From positions 61,271,766 through 61,335,765 of the forward strand of contig NC_072801.1 of NCBI RefSeq assembly GCF_028583425.1: DNA of 64,000 nucleotides, in the 5' to 3' direction. The notes beneath the pieces are model-generated. The model was given only the letters and a program-made list of their open reading frames with translations, was not told where the DNA came from and ran no database searches. Position numbers and translations under genes: made by a program. The DNA comes from Eublepharis macularius. Lineage: Eukaryota; Chordata; Lepidosauria; Squamata; Eublepharidae. Positions 10,205 through 20,915 of the stretch are shown here, one piece after another; the stretch's first letter is position 1, and every line of letters starts with the position of its first letter.

Positions 10205-10800
10205 TTAGGGTTTGTGCCACCAGTGGTCATGGTAGAAAGTGTCATCAAATCATAGCTGACTTATGGCGACCTCCTACTGGGTGGTTCAAGGCAACAGACT
10301 GAGGGCCAAACTACAAGTGACGAATGACACACGTTGGACACTTGTCAGCTTCCCTCAAGTTTTGATGGGAAATGTAGGCAGCTTGGTGGAATGTTGGACA
10401 AGTGACAGTTGAAAAGTCCATTGGACAGCAGTCGGAGAGCCAAGCTGCAAGACCAGGACGCCTACATTTCCCATGAAAACTTGAGGGAAGCTGACAAGTG
10501 TCCAACCTGTGTCATTCGGCACTTGTAGCTTGGCCCTGAGATCCAAGCTACAAGTGACGAATGACACTTGCCTGGCAAGTGAACAGACTCACGTGTATTC
10601 CTCCATGTTCACTTGCCATTCACTTGCGCTCCACTTGATCAACAGAGGCTCTAACAGAGGTGGTTTGTCATTGCCTGCCTCTGCAACCCTGTCTTCCTAG
10701 GAGTTCTCCCATCCAATTACTAACCAAAGGAAATCCTGCTTAGCTTCCAAGATCAGGCTTGCGTGGGCTATCCAGGTCAGGGTGTGCCACCCATACTCCT
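10205..10800 (-). repeat. 5S rRNA-derived SINE, antisense, interrupted
   Basis: Reverse strand carries 5S-like sequence (GATCTTGGAAGCTAAGCAGG and GTTAGTAATTGGATGGGAGA) then GGTTGCAGAGGCAGGCAATG and a tail with GCCATAAGTCAGCTATGA. A family C foldback and a short related piece (10311-10649) sit in the middle. The same SINE, without that insertion, is at 14872-15100, because both lie in the duplicated module. Confidence 0.75.
10311..10539. mobile_element. Family C palindromic element
   Basis: Almost a perfect palindrome: GAGGGCCAAACTACAAGTGA at the left end mirrors TCACTTGTAG-like CACTTGTAGCTTGGCCCT at the right end, and CTTCCCTCAAGTTTTGATGG mirrors CCATGAAAACTTGAGGGAAG. Arms are about 75 bp. 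Other copies: 18822-19151 and 38371-38604. A second short piece with the same end (AAGCTACAAGTGACGAATGA) follows at 10541. No coding sequence; superfamily not assigned. Confidence 0.75.
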
Positions 10801-11404
10801 ATTTAATTTTGAGACTCTGCTGATTTTGTGAGGAAAATACAATCTATTGACAATCCCCCAGAGCCATTTTGTCTACAATGAATGTTGTCTTATAAACCAA
10901 TGTCCCTCACAAAGTATGAATCACAAGCACTTCCTCAAGTGCAGCAATTCTCCCCTGAGTCATTCATTACGTGCTATAGTCCTGTCAGATTTCGGCACGT
11001 GGAATTTAGAAACACACAGGAAGCGAGGCATGACCCAACCTCACAAAAAGAGGCCTTGGTTAGCAATTTCCAGGTTAAGCTGCCAAATGCTGCAGCCCAA
11101 CCTTACAAAAACGGGCCTTGGTTGACAATTTCCAATCTCTTAATGGTATTATGAGAGAGAGAGAGAGAGAGAGCACAGTATAATCAGGAAGTGGAGAGAG
11201 ACAATATTTCTGATTGAACACCTGCTGAAGTAGGCCAGAATTACTAGGCCATGTGAAGAAATGAATTATTTTTATTTTTAAAAATGTTGAAGGAACTGTA
11301 TTTTCCTTTGTTCTTCCTTCTCATGTTGTCAGCAGAGAACTTGCCGGGCTGCTTAAGACAGTATAATGAGGGGTGGGGTGGTACCCAGTGTGTGGAGGGG
11401 GGGG

Positions 11405-11577
11405 GGCGCTAACCAACTCTGATTTGGGAAATTCATGGAGGTTTGAGATGGAGCCTTGAGAGGTTTGGGAAGAGGAAAGACTTCAATGGAGTATAATGCT
11501 ATAGAGTCCACCCTCCAAAAGCAGCCATTTTCTCCAGGGGAACTGAGCCATGTCGGCTGGAGATTGGCTTGCCAGAA
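11405..11577 (-). mobile_element. Family A element inside module copy 1
   Basis: Antisense copy with TTTGGGAAATTCATGGAGGT, CAGCCATTTTCTCCAGGGGA and a decayed right end. The orthologous copy in the second module is at 16150-16330. Confidence 0.7.
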
Positions 11578-12723
11578 GCCCACTTCTCATGGGACAAGCA
11601 ATAAGTCTGCCCACTAATCGGTGGGAGGAGGCAGGCTAGGGAAATTGGGAGGTGCAGCCCTGTTGTCCCTAGCCGATGACATCACTTCTGACACCATCAC
11701 AACTGTCAAGAAAAAAGCCAAGAAGTAGCTTTTCATTGTATTTGGAATGGCCTGATTCACAACATTTTTGCATCTGTCCTTGCAAACAATGTCAAGATGG
11801 AACCTAAGTGCTAGTTTCAGAGTTACTGGTTTTTACCATCTCTTTTTAATAAGGTGTTTTCTGTAAACCCTCAGATTACATCTAAAACTGCAGGAAACTG
11901 ACTATGGCATTATCTGTCACAACAGCCCACCCCTGTATCATGAGCATCTTGGAGCCTCTCAATCTGAAGGAAAGATCTCCAGTGGTCAGATATCTGTTAC
12001 TGTAAAAAATCCACTATGTACCAGGGCCCCAACCCCAAACCACTAAAATCTCACTTGCATGTCCTTCCCTCAGGGTCTTCTGTGCTTGCTTTTGGAGCGT
12101 CTTGAAATCCATCGGAGTGTAATTGTACTTGCACAATAATGCAAGTACAGTTGTTTGGTGTATGGAAAAAAATAATTCCTCTGATGAAACGACTTTTCAC
12201 CCTAGTTATCTATTCAAGAATTTTCTCCTCAGCTTTGTAAATTTGAGGTTTACACTCTGCAAATGCTCAGGGGTTATGCTCAAATTGCTCTTACAGGCCG
12301 CAGTGTGTAGCCAGCTCCCCACCCCTTTCTCAATTTCTTTTGACTTCCAAGCTGCAGAGTTTGGTGGTGGTAAAGCCAAGAGTGTGCTAATGAGAGCAAA
12401 TGGCCTCAGAACATGTAGGTTCTATAAGGTTTCAAGTAGTGTTTTCCCTTCCCTTCGCTGGTGAATTTACAGTGGGAACAGTTTTGAGGGTTTGTGAGGA
12501 GAAGCACTCCTTGAGGAGGCCATGTTTGGAGAAGCAGCCATTCTGATGGAAGCAGGCATGCTTTGGATGTAGGGTTCTCCAGGCGGGGTCTGGAGATCTG
12601 GAGCTTGGTATTTAATGTTATAGTCTGGAAAGTCTATAGACTGTTAAACCGTGTTAAAAACAGCCAATCAATTACAGATTATAGTAAGAAAATAAACTGA
12701 AGTATCTTTTTAAGCTATGATTA

Positions 12724-12965
12724 TAGAATCATAGAGTTGGAAGGGGTCTTACACATCATCTAGTCCAACCCTCTGGCCAATGCAAGAACAGCCTAGACCA
12801 TCCCAAACAAGTATTTGTCTAGCCACTCCTTGAAGACGGCCAATGAAGGGGAACCTACCACATCCCTAGGCAGCCAATTCCACTGTTGGTTCCATTGCCA
12901 TGTAGTATTTAATTTCTTCATGAGTTCTAATTCAGAACTTTCACGTCGTATATTCCCTTTGAAGC
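12724..12965 (-). mobile_element. CR1 LINE 3' end, antisense
   Basis: Reads on the plus strand as ATAGAATCATAGAGTTGGAA then GGGGTCTTACA...ATCTAGTCCAACCCTC, the reverse of a CR1 3' untranslated end. Upstream on the minus strand a short reading frame keeps the reverse-transcriptase C-terminal pattern W-x-x-LPRDVV-x-SPSLAVFK. Only the last ~240 bases are present, as usual for 5'-truncated CR1 copies. 12966-13655 shows nothing recognised. Confidence 0.75.
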
Positions 12966-13659
12966 TTTTGTACAAGATATACATGAAATATCGTGAAAAT
13001 ACATTTATCCATATGCATAGCAGGAATTACATAATTTTTCCACAACACCATCTATCACTGATAGACAGTTGTATAGTGGTTAGAGATGAATTTTTTAAGT
13101 TAATATATATTGGATGGGTAGGTGGGATACTAGAAAAAACTAATATGTGAAGAGAATGGCAGACAAGGGTTTTTTGGAAGTAATGGACATCATAAAGATG
13201 CTTTACAGAAAGCAAAATGATAGAGGTGAACAGTTACCACCAGTAGCTCAACTGACTGTGACCATGTCCCACTACACTAAACAATCACACTGGATGCTCC
13301 TATGTATATTTATCACTTATTGTGAGGCCTCATGTGTGCCACTTCCTACGAAAGGACTTGCAACAACCAGAGTTTAGGCTATGGAAACATTATGGTGACA
13401 TCAATTATCAGTATTAAGTTGTATATTTTCATTCATGCAGACATGTTTCTTGCACTGCCTCATTGTGGCACTCATTCACAGCCTCATGTACTGGTTCATT
13501 CTTGTTTGGAATCCTGATGTAGTTTGGCTATTTAATTCTAAAAGGTTGCTGAACCCAAGGTTAGAATGCTGAACCAAGAAAACCTAGCTTCAAGTTTCCT
13601 CCTAGCTAATAAGTCCACTATATCTCAGACAAACTTACTTCACAACTGTGAAGATAAAA

Positions 13660-14165
13660 ATACCCTGGAAATCTAGTTGGTCTCTGAGAGTTGAATCACA
13701 CGATACGAATTACATGAGATTGAGCGAGTGTCAGGAGTCCTGTCTTACCCCAAATGCCCGTGTCCAGCATTCTATCGATGAGCACGTGTCCTGGTCCAGC
13801 CACGCATTCAAAATTTTCTGCTCCAGTGTAGCCGCGATGGTGCATGTACGCGATCACGATCAGTAAGTCGGCAATGCAGAGCGTCCTTATATCCTATATC
13901 TTCCTCTTCCTATCTGTGCAAAGTAGAGGTGCATTATGGGATATCTTGGAGGTACGCGGAGAAAACCCGTGCCACCGCGAACACAGGTTCGATAGAGGTC
14001 CTGCAGTCCTGGCGCGTGTAGTTGAAAACAAGGTTGCAACACGTGTAAGTAAGTTTTCGTGTCATTCACGTGTAATTCGTATCATGTGGTTCGGCTCTGA
14101 GGTGCAACTGAATTTGTATCTTGCTCTTCTACTGCAGACCAACACGGCTACCTACCTGAAACTAG
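13660..14165 (+). repeat. Family P-type repeat split by a DNA element
   Basis: Left part GAAATCTAGTTGGTCTCTGA and right part GTGCAACTGAATTTGTATCT then CTACTGCAGACCAACACGGC are two halves of one repeat (compare 28830-28860 and 61853-61925). They are separated by the 406-bp element at 13689-14094. Confidence 0.65.
13689..14094. mobile_element. Family D inverted-repeat element with target duplication
   Basis: Ends are inverted copies: GAATCACACGATACGAATTA then C, against GTAATTCGTATCATGTGGTT then CGG. Flanked by CTCTGAG at 13682-13688 and 14095-14101, with the next base differing, consistent with an 8-bp hAT-type duplication. CpG content (CGCGATG, CGCGAAC, GGCGCGTG) is higher than its surroundings, suggesting a fairly recent insertion. 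No coding frame is recognised. Confidence 0.75.
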
Positions 14166-14329
14166 GATAAAATGGGAAGACAATGTATGCTGCTTTGAAT
14201 TTGTTATAGGAAGGGTGGGATAAATAAAATTACATTTTTTTACAAAAGCAGACATATTCCTAGTTTAAAAGGAAACATCATGCCAGAGCAGTGTGGGGGG
14301 ATCCCAAGAGCTAACACCAGAAAGCCACT

Positions 14330-14515
14330 GACTGTCCCCAACTCTTTTAGCCATGTTTTCTTCAAACCTCCAGATTATATCTGCAAGAAATTGACACTGG
14401 CATCTGAACCCCAATCTAGAGCTTTGCACATGAACTCTCAATCGGCTGGAAATATCTCCTATGGGCAGATATCAGTTCATGTTTTTTTAAAAAAACCAGC
14501 TATGCCCTTGAATTA
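14330..14515 (+). repeat. Diverged third copy of a module segment
   Basis: CTTCAAACCTCCAGATTATA then TCTGCA..GAAA and ATCGGCTGGAAATATCTCCT then ATGGGCAGATATC match 11860-11995 and 16825-16955. It is less similar than the two module copies are to each other. So part of the module may itself be an interspersed repeat. 14520-14870 holds nothing else recognised. Confidence 0.5.
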
Positions 14516-14871
14516 AGGGAAAAGGCACAAAATGGATTCCATAATAATGAAAAAGCAAAGCATACATCTGACTGCTGTTATGAGAATAACTTATAAAAAT
14601 ATTCTTTTGAACGAAAAGAAAGACCCCCTTCCAACTGTTTGTCTGAAGTCTGTGTACAGCTCTCCATCTTTGGGGGAGGGTCTGCATTTGAACAGAATAG
14701 GAAAATACACCAAGCTCCAGGAAGGACAACTGCATAGACAGTAAGCCAGGAATCTTCTGTGTTTACTGCCCAACTTACACAAACTGGGCAATTCAGAGTG
14801 TCCCATTGTTTCATGCACTGGCACTACCATAGTAGGATGTTCTAGTTGTATGGAGTTTATCTTCAGGGCCA

Positions 14872-15100
14872 GTGCCACCAGTGGTCATGGAGGAAAGTCT
14901 TGTCAAGTCATAGCTGACTTACGGCAACCCCAGTTGGAGGTTTAAAGGCAAGAGACTAACACAGATGAATTGCCATTGCCTGCCTCTGCAACCCTGTTTT
15001 CCTGAGTGGTCTCCCATTCAATTACTAACCAAGGCTGATTGTGTTTAGCTTCCAAGATCTGGCAATATCAGGTTTGCCTAGGCTATCGAGGTCAAGACAT
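14872..15100 (-). repeat. 5S rRNA-derived SINE, antisense
   Basis: The uninterrupted partner of the copy at 10205-10800: CATAGCTGACTTACGGCAAC, ATTGCCTGCCTCTGCAACCC, TCTCCCATTCAATTACTAAC and GCTTCCAAGATC in the same order and orientation. Confidence 0.75.
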
Positions 15101-15121
15101 GCCACTAGTATTCCCATTTCA

Positions 15122-15570
15122 TTTTCCAGAGGAGTTAGCCGTGTTAGTCTGTAGTAGCGAAATCAAAAAGAGTCCAGTAGCACCTTTAAGACTAACCAAT
15201 TTTATTGTGGCATAAGCTTTCGAGAATCACAGTTCTCTTCGTCAGATGCATGGAGGGCCAACAGAAACTGGCCAAATATAGAGGAGGAGAGGGGAAGGGG
15301 GGAGGAGAGGGGAGATGCAAACAACTCCTTTGATATGGAGATGCAAACAGCTCCTTCTGATGTGGAGATCAGTTTGCTTCTGTAAAGGTTCGAAGGAGTT
15401 TGCCATGTTAGTCTGTAGTAGCAAAATCAAAAAGAGTCCAGCAGCACCTCCAAGACCAACCAATTCCACTGCAGCACAAGCCCTCGAGAACCACAGCCCT
15501 CCCCGCCAGATGCATCTGACAAAGAGAACTGTGGTCCCCGAAAGCCCACACCAGGTGCCACTGGACTCTC
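15122..15570. mobile_element. Family P double foldback, part hypermutated
   Basis: Two family P heads follow each other: GAGTTAGCCGTGTTAGTCTG at 15131 and GAGTTTGCCATGTTAGTCTG at 15394, separated by purine-rich sequence. The second unit (15434-15570) is a foldback. Its left arm differs from its siblings almost only by T-to-C changes (see findings). It lies between the 5S SINE and the rest of module copy 2, and is absent from module copy 1. Confidence 0.75.
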
Positions 15571-16149
15571 TGATTTTGTGAGGAAAATACAATCTATTGA
15601 CAGTCTCCCAGAGACGCCCGTTCTATGAACTATGGATGTTGAGTCTGTATAAACCAACTTCCCACACAGAGAGAAGGCTGTGAATCACAAGCATTTCCCC
15701 AAGTACAGAAATTCTCCCATCCACCGGAGTCATTATGTGCTATAGTCCTGTCAGGTTTCGGCACTTGCGGACTTTGAAAACACACAGGAAGTGAGGCAGG
15801 AGGGAGTAAGGCAGTGGCCATCAAATGCTGCAGCCTAACCTTACAAAAAGTGCCCTTGGGTGGCAATTTCCAATCTCTTCATCATGGTATTATGAGAGAG
15901 AGAGAGAGAGAGAGAGAGCACAGTACAGTCAGGAAGAGGAGAGAGGGGATATTTCTGACTGAACACCTGCAGAAGTAGCCCAGAGTTACTAGGCCATGTG
16001 AAGAAATGAATTCTTCTTATTTTTAAAAAGTAGAAGCAGCTGTATTTTCCTTTGTTCTTCCTTTTCATGTTGTCAGCAGAGAACTTACCAGGAAGCTTAG
16101 GACAGTATAATGAGGGGTGGGGTGCCCAGTGTGTGTGTGTGGGGGGGCA

Positions 16150-16330
16150 CTAACCAACTCCAGTTTGGGAAATTCCTGGAGATTTGGGGTGCAGCCTTGG
16201 GAAGACGAGGTCTGGGAAGGGGAGGAACCTCAATGGAGTATAATGCAGTGGAGTAAAGCAGCCATTTTCTCCAGGGGAACTGAGCTCTGTAGGCTGGACA
16301 TAGGCTTGCCAAAGGCCCAGTTCTCCAGAG
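16150..16330 (-). mobile_element. Family A element inside module copy 2
   Basis: Antisense copy (AGTTTGGGAAATTCCTGGAG, GCAGCCATTTTCTCCAGGGG). It has the same position in the module as the copy at 11405, so it predates the duplication. Confidence 0.75.
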
Positions 16331-16533
16331 GCAAGCCATATCTCTGCCCACTGATCAATACGAGGAGGCAGGTTAGTGAAACTGGGGGGGTGCAGCCCTG
16401 TTGTCCCCAGCCGATGACATCACTTCCAGCACAACCACAGCTGTTGAGAAAATATCCAAGAAGTAGCTCTTCATTTTATTTGGAATTGCCTGATTTATGT
16501 TGCATCTGTCCTTGCAAACAATGTCAAGATGGA

Positions 16534-16756
16534 AAAGAGTCCAGTAGCACCTTTAAGACTAACCAATTTTATTGTAGCATAAGCTTTCGAGAATCACAGT
16601 TCTCTTCGTCAGATGCATGATATCATGCATCTGACGAAGAGAACTTGATTCTCGAAAGCTTATGTTACAATAAAATTGGTTAGTCTTAAAGGTGCTACTG
16701 GACTCTTTTTGATTTTGCTACTACAGACTAACACAGCTAACTCCTCTGGATCTTTG
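16534..16756. mobile_element. Family P foldback with 16-bp target duplication
   Basis: Near-perfect palindrome centred on CATGATATCATG at about 16615-16626, followed by a tail GATTTTGCTACTACAGACTA. Flanked by ACAATGTCAAGATGGA at 16518-16533 and 16757-16772. The same 16 bases occur once, uninterrupted, in module copy 1 (11786-11801), which is the unoccupied site. Confidence 0.9.
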
Positions 16757-17512
16757 ACAATGTCAAGATGGAACCTAAGAGCTGGTTTCAAAGCCTCAGC
16801 TCTTTTTGGCAAGGTGTTTTCTGTAAACCCCAGATTATATCTAAAACTGCAGGAAACTGACTATGGCAATATCTGTCACAACAGCCCACCCCAAATCATG
16901 AGTATCTCGCAGCCTCTCAATCTGAAGGAAAGATCTCCAGTGGTCAGATATCTGTTTCTGTAAAATAATCCACCATGCTGAAGGGCCAGAACCCCAAACC
17001 ACTGTAATCTCACTTGCGTGTCTTCTGTGCTTGCTTTTGGGGCATCTTGAAATCCATCGGAGTGTAATTGTACGTGCACAGTAATACAAATAAAGTTGTT
17101 TGGTGTATGAAAAACAGCATTCCTCTGATGAAATGACCTTTCACCCTAGTTATCTATTCAAAAATTTTCTCCTCCGCTTTGTGAATTTGAGGTTTACACT
17201 CTGCAAATGCTCAGGGGTTATGCTCAAATTGCCCTTACAGGCAGCAGTGTGTAGCCAGGTCCCCCACCCCTTTCTCAATTTCTTTGACTTCCAAGCCGCA
17301 GAGTTTGGTGGTGGTAAAGCCAAGAGTGTGCTAATGAGAGTAAATGGCCTCACAACATGTAGATTCTATAAGGTGTCAAGTAATCTTTTCCCTTCCCTGG
17401 TGAATTTACAGTGGGAACCATTTTGAGAGTTTTTGGAAAGAAGCACTCCTTGAAGAGGCCATTTTTAGAGAAGCACCCCTTCTGAAGGAGGCACGGATGC
17501 TTTGAATGTAAG

Positions 17513-17760
17513 GTTGCTTACCACCAGGTGGCATCTAGAGATCCTCTGGAATAACAGCTGATTTTCAGTTGACAGAGATCCTCTGGAATAACAGCTGATT
17601 TCCAGTTGACAGAGATCTGTTCCCCTGGAGAAATGGCTGCTTTGGAAGGTGGATCTTATGGCAATTATACCCCACTGATGTCCCTCCCCTCCTCAAATCC
17701 TGCCCTTCTCAGGCTCCACTCCCAAAACTCCATCCTGGAGTTGGAAGTTCTACTTTAGAA
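17513..17760 (+). mobile_element. Family A element with internal 37-bp tandem repeat
   Basis: Begins TAAGGTTGCTTACCACCAGG and has ATGGCTGCTTTGGAAGGTGG. A 37-base unit starting AGAGATCCTCTGGAATAACA is present twice, 17537-17573 and 17574-17610, with one difference. The right end is decayed. The module duplication ends within this element. Confidence 0.75.
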
Positions 17761-18821
17761 AGCCATCATGCTTGAAGCCCAGAGACACGCAAAAGAAAAA
17801 GACACACAGGGTTTTTCTGCGCACTTGGTCTATTTCTGATTTTCTTAGCAGTTGATCCTCGAGTATTGGACTCAGTTTGGGCACTGTTCTCCCCCATGTC
17901 TTCCCTTCCTTTGCATTTTACAGTTTTGAAGTCAATTTATTTTTTTCTGCGCATGCCTTAAATAATGAGCAAGGGTACTGTAACGTCACAGCAACCCCCA
18001 TTTAAAAAATGTTGTGCATATTTATATTGATAGCTAAGGGCTGAATATTTCTAAAAAGATTGAAAATGAATACATGTGGAAGTCTTTGCATTGGAAAACC
18101 TAAAAATTGAGCAGGTCCATCATCTATACCTAAGTTCCTCCTGCCCCGGTCCAAACCAGAGAGCCCTGCCCAGGCTGACCCAGAGCCAAGGAGCAAAGGC
18201 TGGCACACTTGAGGGGCAAACCAGCCTCACAGAGCCCAGAGCAGCAGCAGCTATGTGCTTTTCAAACTGTGCTGCTTTTTCTGGTGCCAGAAGTAGCCAC
18301 CCCCTTTTTCCTGGGCTTTTGCAATTTTTAAAAATCATCAATTTTCTATGAATAGATCAACCTAATGTTGTAATAAAAGATACAGTAGATGCTCTAAATT
18401 TCCATTTTTTTAAAGCAAATCTCAAACCCCTTCCCTTCCAGAGATGTGCCTTTCCCCTTACATCTCCGCAAGGAAACTGGCTAGAGAGTCCGTTATTTAA
18501 AAATGAAAGGTGGGAATTCAGAGAAACTGCTGCATCTATTATTACAATGTAAGTGAATCTATCAATACGAAATTGATGATTTTAAAAAGTCAAAGCAAAA
18601 CCAGGAAGGGGGGAAAGGAAGAAGGGAAGTGGTTTGATGACCAGGCATCAAAAAGTGAATTGGAGGTGGATGGGAATGGGTGGGACAAACAAAACTGAAA
18701 GAAACATTATGCACGATGTGGGGGGGGGAGGAAATCAACTCAAAATCAACTTCTAAAAAAACATTAGTGTTAAATTCCTATTAAGTGCAGATAAATGGGG
18801 AAAACTCAGAGAACAGTTACT
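17761..18821. other. No gene recognised
   Basis: AT-rich, with a G run at 18719-18728. No long frame with a domain pattern and no repeat I can name. Confidence 0.5.
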
Positions 18822-19151
18822 GAGAGCCAAACTACAAGTGACGCCTGACACAGGTTGGACACTTGTCAGCTTCCCTCAAGTTTTGATGGGAAATGTAGGC
18901 ATCCTGGTCTTACAGCTTGGCTCTCAATTTAATTGAAGTTTACAGAAACTCCCACACACACACACCCAGCGGAGGGGAAGGGGGGTGCCCTGCACTCCCC
19001 TCCCGACCGCATGTTCTCCCTCCCATAGACTGCTGCTCTGTAAAATGGAGAGCCAAGCTGAAAGACCAGGATGTCTGCATTTCCCATCAAAACATGAGGG
19101 AAGATGACAAGTGTCCAACCTGTGTCAGGCGTCATTTGTAGCTTGGCTCTT
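18822..19151. mobile_element. Family C palindromic element with unique centre
   Basis: Left arm starts GAGAGCCAAACTACAAGTGA; right arm ends CATTTGTAGCTTGGCTCTTA. The arms share CTTCCCTCAAGTTTTGATGG and its inverse. Between them is about 130 bases not in the other copies, with a CACACACA run and GC-rich sequence, so this may be a fuller version of the element. Confidence 0.7.
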
Positions 19152-20684
19152 AGAGGCAGAACACTGACAAATCAACAGGAAGACTGGATGCAAGCCAAAC
19201 CCTTTACTTACACAAAAAAATCTCTGCTTTCCTTCCTTTACTTACACGAGAAAATGGAAACTCGTCCAAGTCCTTCTCTCCCAGGGCTTGCCACAGACTT
19301 GTTCTTGGACCACCAGCTCCCGTTCTTGGGAACCAGCGCAGGCTGCCTGTTTTATCCCTTTCTTTGCAGTTGGGGAGTGTTTTCGGCAGACCAATGAGAA
19401 TGCAAGGGGAGGGGACGTGCTGGCAGAACCCTTCCCACTAAAGCCAGTTTTGCTCAGTCCCCCAGTGTCTTGGATCAATAAGCTTAATGAACTTTCAGGT
19501 TTTCCAATGGGATATTAGTAAGTTAACAATCCCTACTAGTCCTGTGACAGTTTCACCAAATGGCTAGAGCTGACTGTGGAGCCCTGTCCCCAGATCCCAG
19601 CTCACCATTCACACTAAACTGTTGCATGTTCCCACCCCACCTGGAGCAACGTAAGCTTTTTATGGCCCTCTTCGCTAAAAAAGCCTACAGTTTATTTAAG
19701 GCATCTTTCATCCCTTCCAATACAGGCACACGAAAGCTTCGTTCCTGATTAATCAAATCTCTGTAGAATGTATCTGTGTCGGTCGGTTACTATAATTAGT
19801 TTGAAGAGGACACGAAGTGAAGCAGCGATCAATAGGACTCCTCCCTCTCTAGAAACCAGCCAGCAATTCTACATCGATCGGTCTGAGCTTTCATAGCATA
19901 ACAGATATTAGACAAGTAGTCCACAGTCACTCTAAACTGCCTTTCTTGTATATGGGAATCATAATAGCCAATCCCCACTCTAGTTTTCTCAGGCATCTTA
20001 TGACAAATCGGAGCCAGGAATCCCTCTATCCGGCTCTGCATGTGAGAAAAAGAGGTGGAGGTGCAAGAAGAGGATACGGAGATGACAACTAGCTATTTGT
20101 GGAGAAACCTCTGCCTGTCCTTACATCTGAATGCAGCCCATTTGATCTCAACTAGGAACTCTGTTTAAACAGCTGCAATGTGAATCTTTAGACTGTTGGA
20201 AGCAAAACGCTTATCTCCCTCTGCTTATGGGGCTTAGCTCATTCCTGTGGATTTGAGACAACGATGCAGCAGCTAACTGCTGCCTGAAAACAGTATGCCT
20301 ATGAACTAAATCTAAGTGCAGTCACGCCAATCGGCCGAACAGTCCTGATGCAATCTGCCATAAAGCAACATATCCATTATGTCCCCAGGCCCTCTCCCAT
20401 TGCATCTGGGTGGGCTTTCTCCTTCTTGAAATGCCCAGAGATGGTAGTCCATCCTTTCACACCTAGACCTGCTGACGGGTCCAGTTGTTGCTCCCATTAG
20501 TGGTACTCTCTGAGCTGAAAGACTTTATCTCTCTTGGCCCCACCCACCAGTAAGGACCAGGGCCTCCCAGGTAAGACAACTGGAAGGATGTCATGACTGA
20601 AGGCATCAAAAGAAGTCCAGAAGGGGCAACAGGGATTTCTGCTTTCCCTGCCAGCTGAGCATCCCATCAGGTCACTGAGGGATT
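19152..20684. other. No gene recognised
   Basis: No recognisable coding exon or named repeat. Frames at 19829-20041 and 20312-20757 on the minus strand have no domain pattern. Confidence 0.45.
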
Positions 20685-20915
20685 TTCTGTACCATATATC
20701 CAGAGGAGTTAGCCGTGTTAGTCTGTAGTAGCAAAATAGAAAAGAGTCCAGTAGCACCTTTAAGACTAACCAACTTTACTGTAGCATAAGCTTTCGAGAG
20801 CCACAGTCCTGACACATCGGACGAAGAGAACTGTGATTCTCGAAAGCTTACGCTACAGTAAAGTTGGTTAGTCTTAAAGGTGCTACTGGACTCTTTTCGA
20901 TTCTGTACCATATAT
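20685..20915. mobile_element. Family P foldback with 15-bp target duplication
   Basis: Starts CCAGAGGAGTTAGCCGTGTT and ends ACTGGACTCTTTTCGA. Arms pair around CACATCGGACGAAG. Flanked by TTCTGTACCATATAT at 20685-20699 and 20901-20915, a perfect 15-base direct repeat. Confidence 0.85.

Larger units (their letters stand above)
10205..12605. repeat. Segmental duplication module, copy 1
   Basis: Matches 14872-17560 in the same orientation over about 2 kb: the 5S SINE, TGATTTTGTGAGGAAAATAC (10821 and 15571), a (GA)n run (11156 and 15894), an antisense family A element (11405 and 16150), then a region containing TCAATCTGAAGGAAAGATCT (11958 and 16917) up to a truncated family A start (12570 and 17513). 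Both copies share these older insertions, so the whole block was duplicated. Copy 1 keeps the empty site (11786-11801) for the foldback present in copy 2. Confidence 0.8.
15571..17560. repeat. Segmental duplication module, copy 2 (main part)
   Basis: Continues the module that begins with the 5S SINE at 14872. It holds (GA)n at 15894-15918, a family A element at 16150-16330, the foldback at 16534-16756 and the conserved region to 17512. An apparent YYCAR peptide on the minus strand near 17075 is not part of an immunoglobulin gene (see rejected items). Confidence 0.8.

Noticed and set aside
16841-17095. Minus-strand peptide with YYCAR, like the end of an immunoglobulin heavy-chain V segment
   Set aside because: No CACAGTG heptamer or nonamer follows, the upstream sequence has no V-domain pattern, and the segment is part of the duplicated module.
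9118-20915. CRISPR-like array from repeated family P and family A units
   Set aside because: Spacing is irregular, units are mobile-element copies with target duplications, and the genome is a vertebrate's.
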